Positions 5,792 through 6,401 of a DNA stretch of 6,401 nt are shown here, in pieces; position 1 is the first letter of the stretch; each line of letters opens with the position of its first letter. The position numbers and the translations under genes were made by a program. The notes beneath the pieces are model-generated. The model did no database searches. It was not told where the DNA came from and worked only from the letters and a program-made list of their open reading frames with translations. Source of the stretch: Clostridiales bacterium (GTDB lineage Bacteria; Bacillota_A; Clostridia; Lachnospirales; Bianqueaceae); NCBI GenBank assembly GCA_019423265.1, contig JAHZBS010000137.1:1-6401 (forward strand), given 5' to 3'.

Positions 5792-6316
5792 TCAGTACTC
5801 TATTCCCTTTCTCGCCATAATGCCCCGGTCGTAGGGATGGCGCCGCAGCGTCATCTCTGTTATATAGTCTGCCAGCTCCTGGAGCTCCGAGTCCGGCCCC
5901 CGGCCTGTCAAAACTACTTCAGGGCGCTCCTCTCCCCGCAGAAAGGTGAAAAGCCGCTCCCGGTTGAGCATATTCAGGGATAAAGCGGCCACCGCCTCAT
6001 CCAGCACTATGAGCTGCGCCATGCCCTCCCGGTACAGCGCGATGGCCGTCTCCAAATACTCATTGTGGGTCTTGGCTACCAACGCCTTCTCCTCCGGCGT
6101 CATGGAAAAGGAAAAGCCCTTCACCGGCTTTCCCGACAACACCGTCACGTTGGGCAGTGAGGACAGGATGGAGAGCTCGCTGCTGTCCCCGTCCTTCAAA
6201 AATTGCACCACCACCACCTGCATTCCGCTCCCTGCCGCTCGCACGGCCAGGCCCATAGCCGCCGTCGTCTTTCCTTTGCCGTCGCCGCAGTATAGGTGGA
6301 CCAATCCTCTGCTCAT
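5792..6316 (-). CDS. cobO: Cob(I)yrinic acid a,c-diamide adenosyltransferase (CobO/BtuR/CobA type)
   Basis: A 174-aa cytoplasmic enzyme that transfers the 5'-deoxyadenosyl group from ATP to cob(I)alamin or its corrinoid precursors, making the coenzyme form. Seen: the atypical P-loop GDGKGKTTAA (11-20), QFLKDG (38-43), a Walker B-like LIVLDE (102-107) followed by AVAALSLN, VVLTGRGP (134-141), and the diagnostic C-terminal end KGIEY. The length is somewhat short but within the CobO/BtuR family range of about 170-200 aa. The ATG at 6316 has AAGGAG 7 nt upstream and overlaps the stop of the preceding cobyric acid synthase gene (ATGA), so the two are translationally coupled in a cobalamin operon. 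It appears to be the last gene of that operon, since a promoter-bearing gap and unrelated genes follow. Very secure. Confidence 0.97.
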   Translation of the reverse strand: MSRGLVHLYCGDGKGKTTAAMGLAVRAAGSGMQVVVVQFLKDGDSSELSILSSLPNVTVLSGKPVKGFSFSMTPEEKALVAKTHNEYLETAIALYREGMAQLIVLDEAVAALSLNMLNRERLFTFLRGEERPEVVLTGRGPDSELQELADYITEMTLRRHPYDRGIMARKGIEY

Positions 6317-6401
6317 TGAGCCACTCCTTCCTCCATGATGCGGTAGATATACTCCATATCCAGCGATTCCCGCACCGCATCTGCCAATCGATCATACTGT
6401 T
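6313..6401 (-). CDS. cobQ: Cobyric acid synthase, C-terminal end (partial; cut by window edge)
   Basis: Only the last 28 codons are present, in the frame ending at TGA 6315-6313. The residues QYDRLADAVRESLDM followed by YIYRIMEEG match the typical C-terminus of CobQ/CbiP cobyric acid synthases, which amidate the corrinoid ring side chains b, d, e and g using glutamine and ATP. The stop overlaps the start of cobO by ATGA, and cobO is a frequent operon partner, which supports the call. The glutamine amidotransferase and ATP-binding domains would lie beyond the right edge. A related amidotransferase (CobB/CbiA) is the alternative, but its C-terminus differs as far as I recall. Confidence 0.75.
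   Translation of the reverse strand, partial: QYDRLADAVRESLDMEYIYRIMEEGVAQ

Noticed and set aside
6060..6395. Minus-strand open frame over the start of cobO
   Set aside because: Out-of-frame shadow; the cobQ C-terminus and cobO are in the other frames and clearly conserved.

Overview
The window looks like part of a chromosome from an anaerobic, moderately GC-rich Bacillota (Clostridia-type) bacterium. Evidence is the strong GGAGG-type ribosome binding sites, a textbook sigma-A promoter, the protein flavour of the AraC and DeoR regulators, and a cobalamin gene pair typical of gut and anaerobic clostridia. The taxonomic placement is inference.

Almost everything is on the minus strand, so transcription runs from high to low coordinates. 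At the right edge is the end of a cobyric acid synthase gene (cobQ/cbiP, last 28 codons), overlapping by ATGA a complete cobO/btuR corrinoid adenosyltransferase. These two form the tail of a cobalamin biosynthesis operon. A 128-bp gap follows, carrying a candidate promoter for a two-gene unit: a 450-aa sn-glycerol-1-phosphate dehydrogenase (AraM/EgsA-like) and, 18 bp on, a DeoR/GlpR-type regulator. Just after the regulator, a near-consensus promoter (TTGACT, 17 bp, TATAGT) drives a 445-aa protein that fuses an alpha/beta-hydrolase domain to an SGNH/GDSL-esterase domain. Both promoters contain a related AATGGG...AATGAGG motif, which could be the operator of the DeoR protein.

The left third is different. 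A plus-strand AraC-family gene lacks its N-terminal sensor half. Directly head-to-head with it is a minus-strand remnant of an RraA-like aldolase gene that lacks its 5' half, has a frame break, and has lost the stretch between its conserved GGV(RD) region and its C-terminal GVLFIP region. An imperfect inverted repeat brackets the point where the two broken genes meet. Behind the remnant, 34 bp on, lies an intact 348-aa lactonase of the 7-bladed beta-propeller 6-phosphogluconolactonase family, probably once co-transcribed with the aldolase.

Taken together this reads as a sugar or sugar-acid catabolic locus (lactonase, aldolase, esterase/hydrolase, polyol-phosphate dehydrogenase, DeoR and AraC regulators) beside a cobalamin operon. 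A rearrangement, or an assembly or amplification chimera, appears to have cut the AraC-aldolase divergon. I see no tRNA, rRNA, CRISPR, insertion sequence or phage features.
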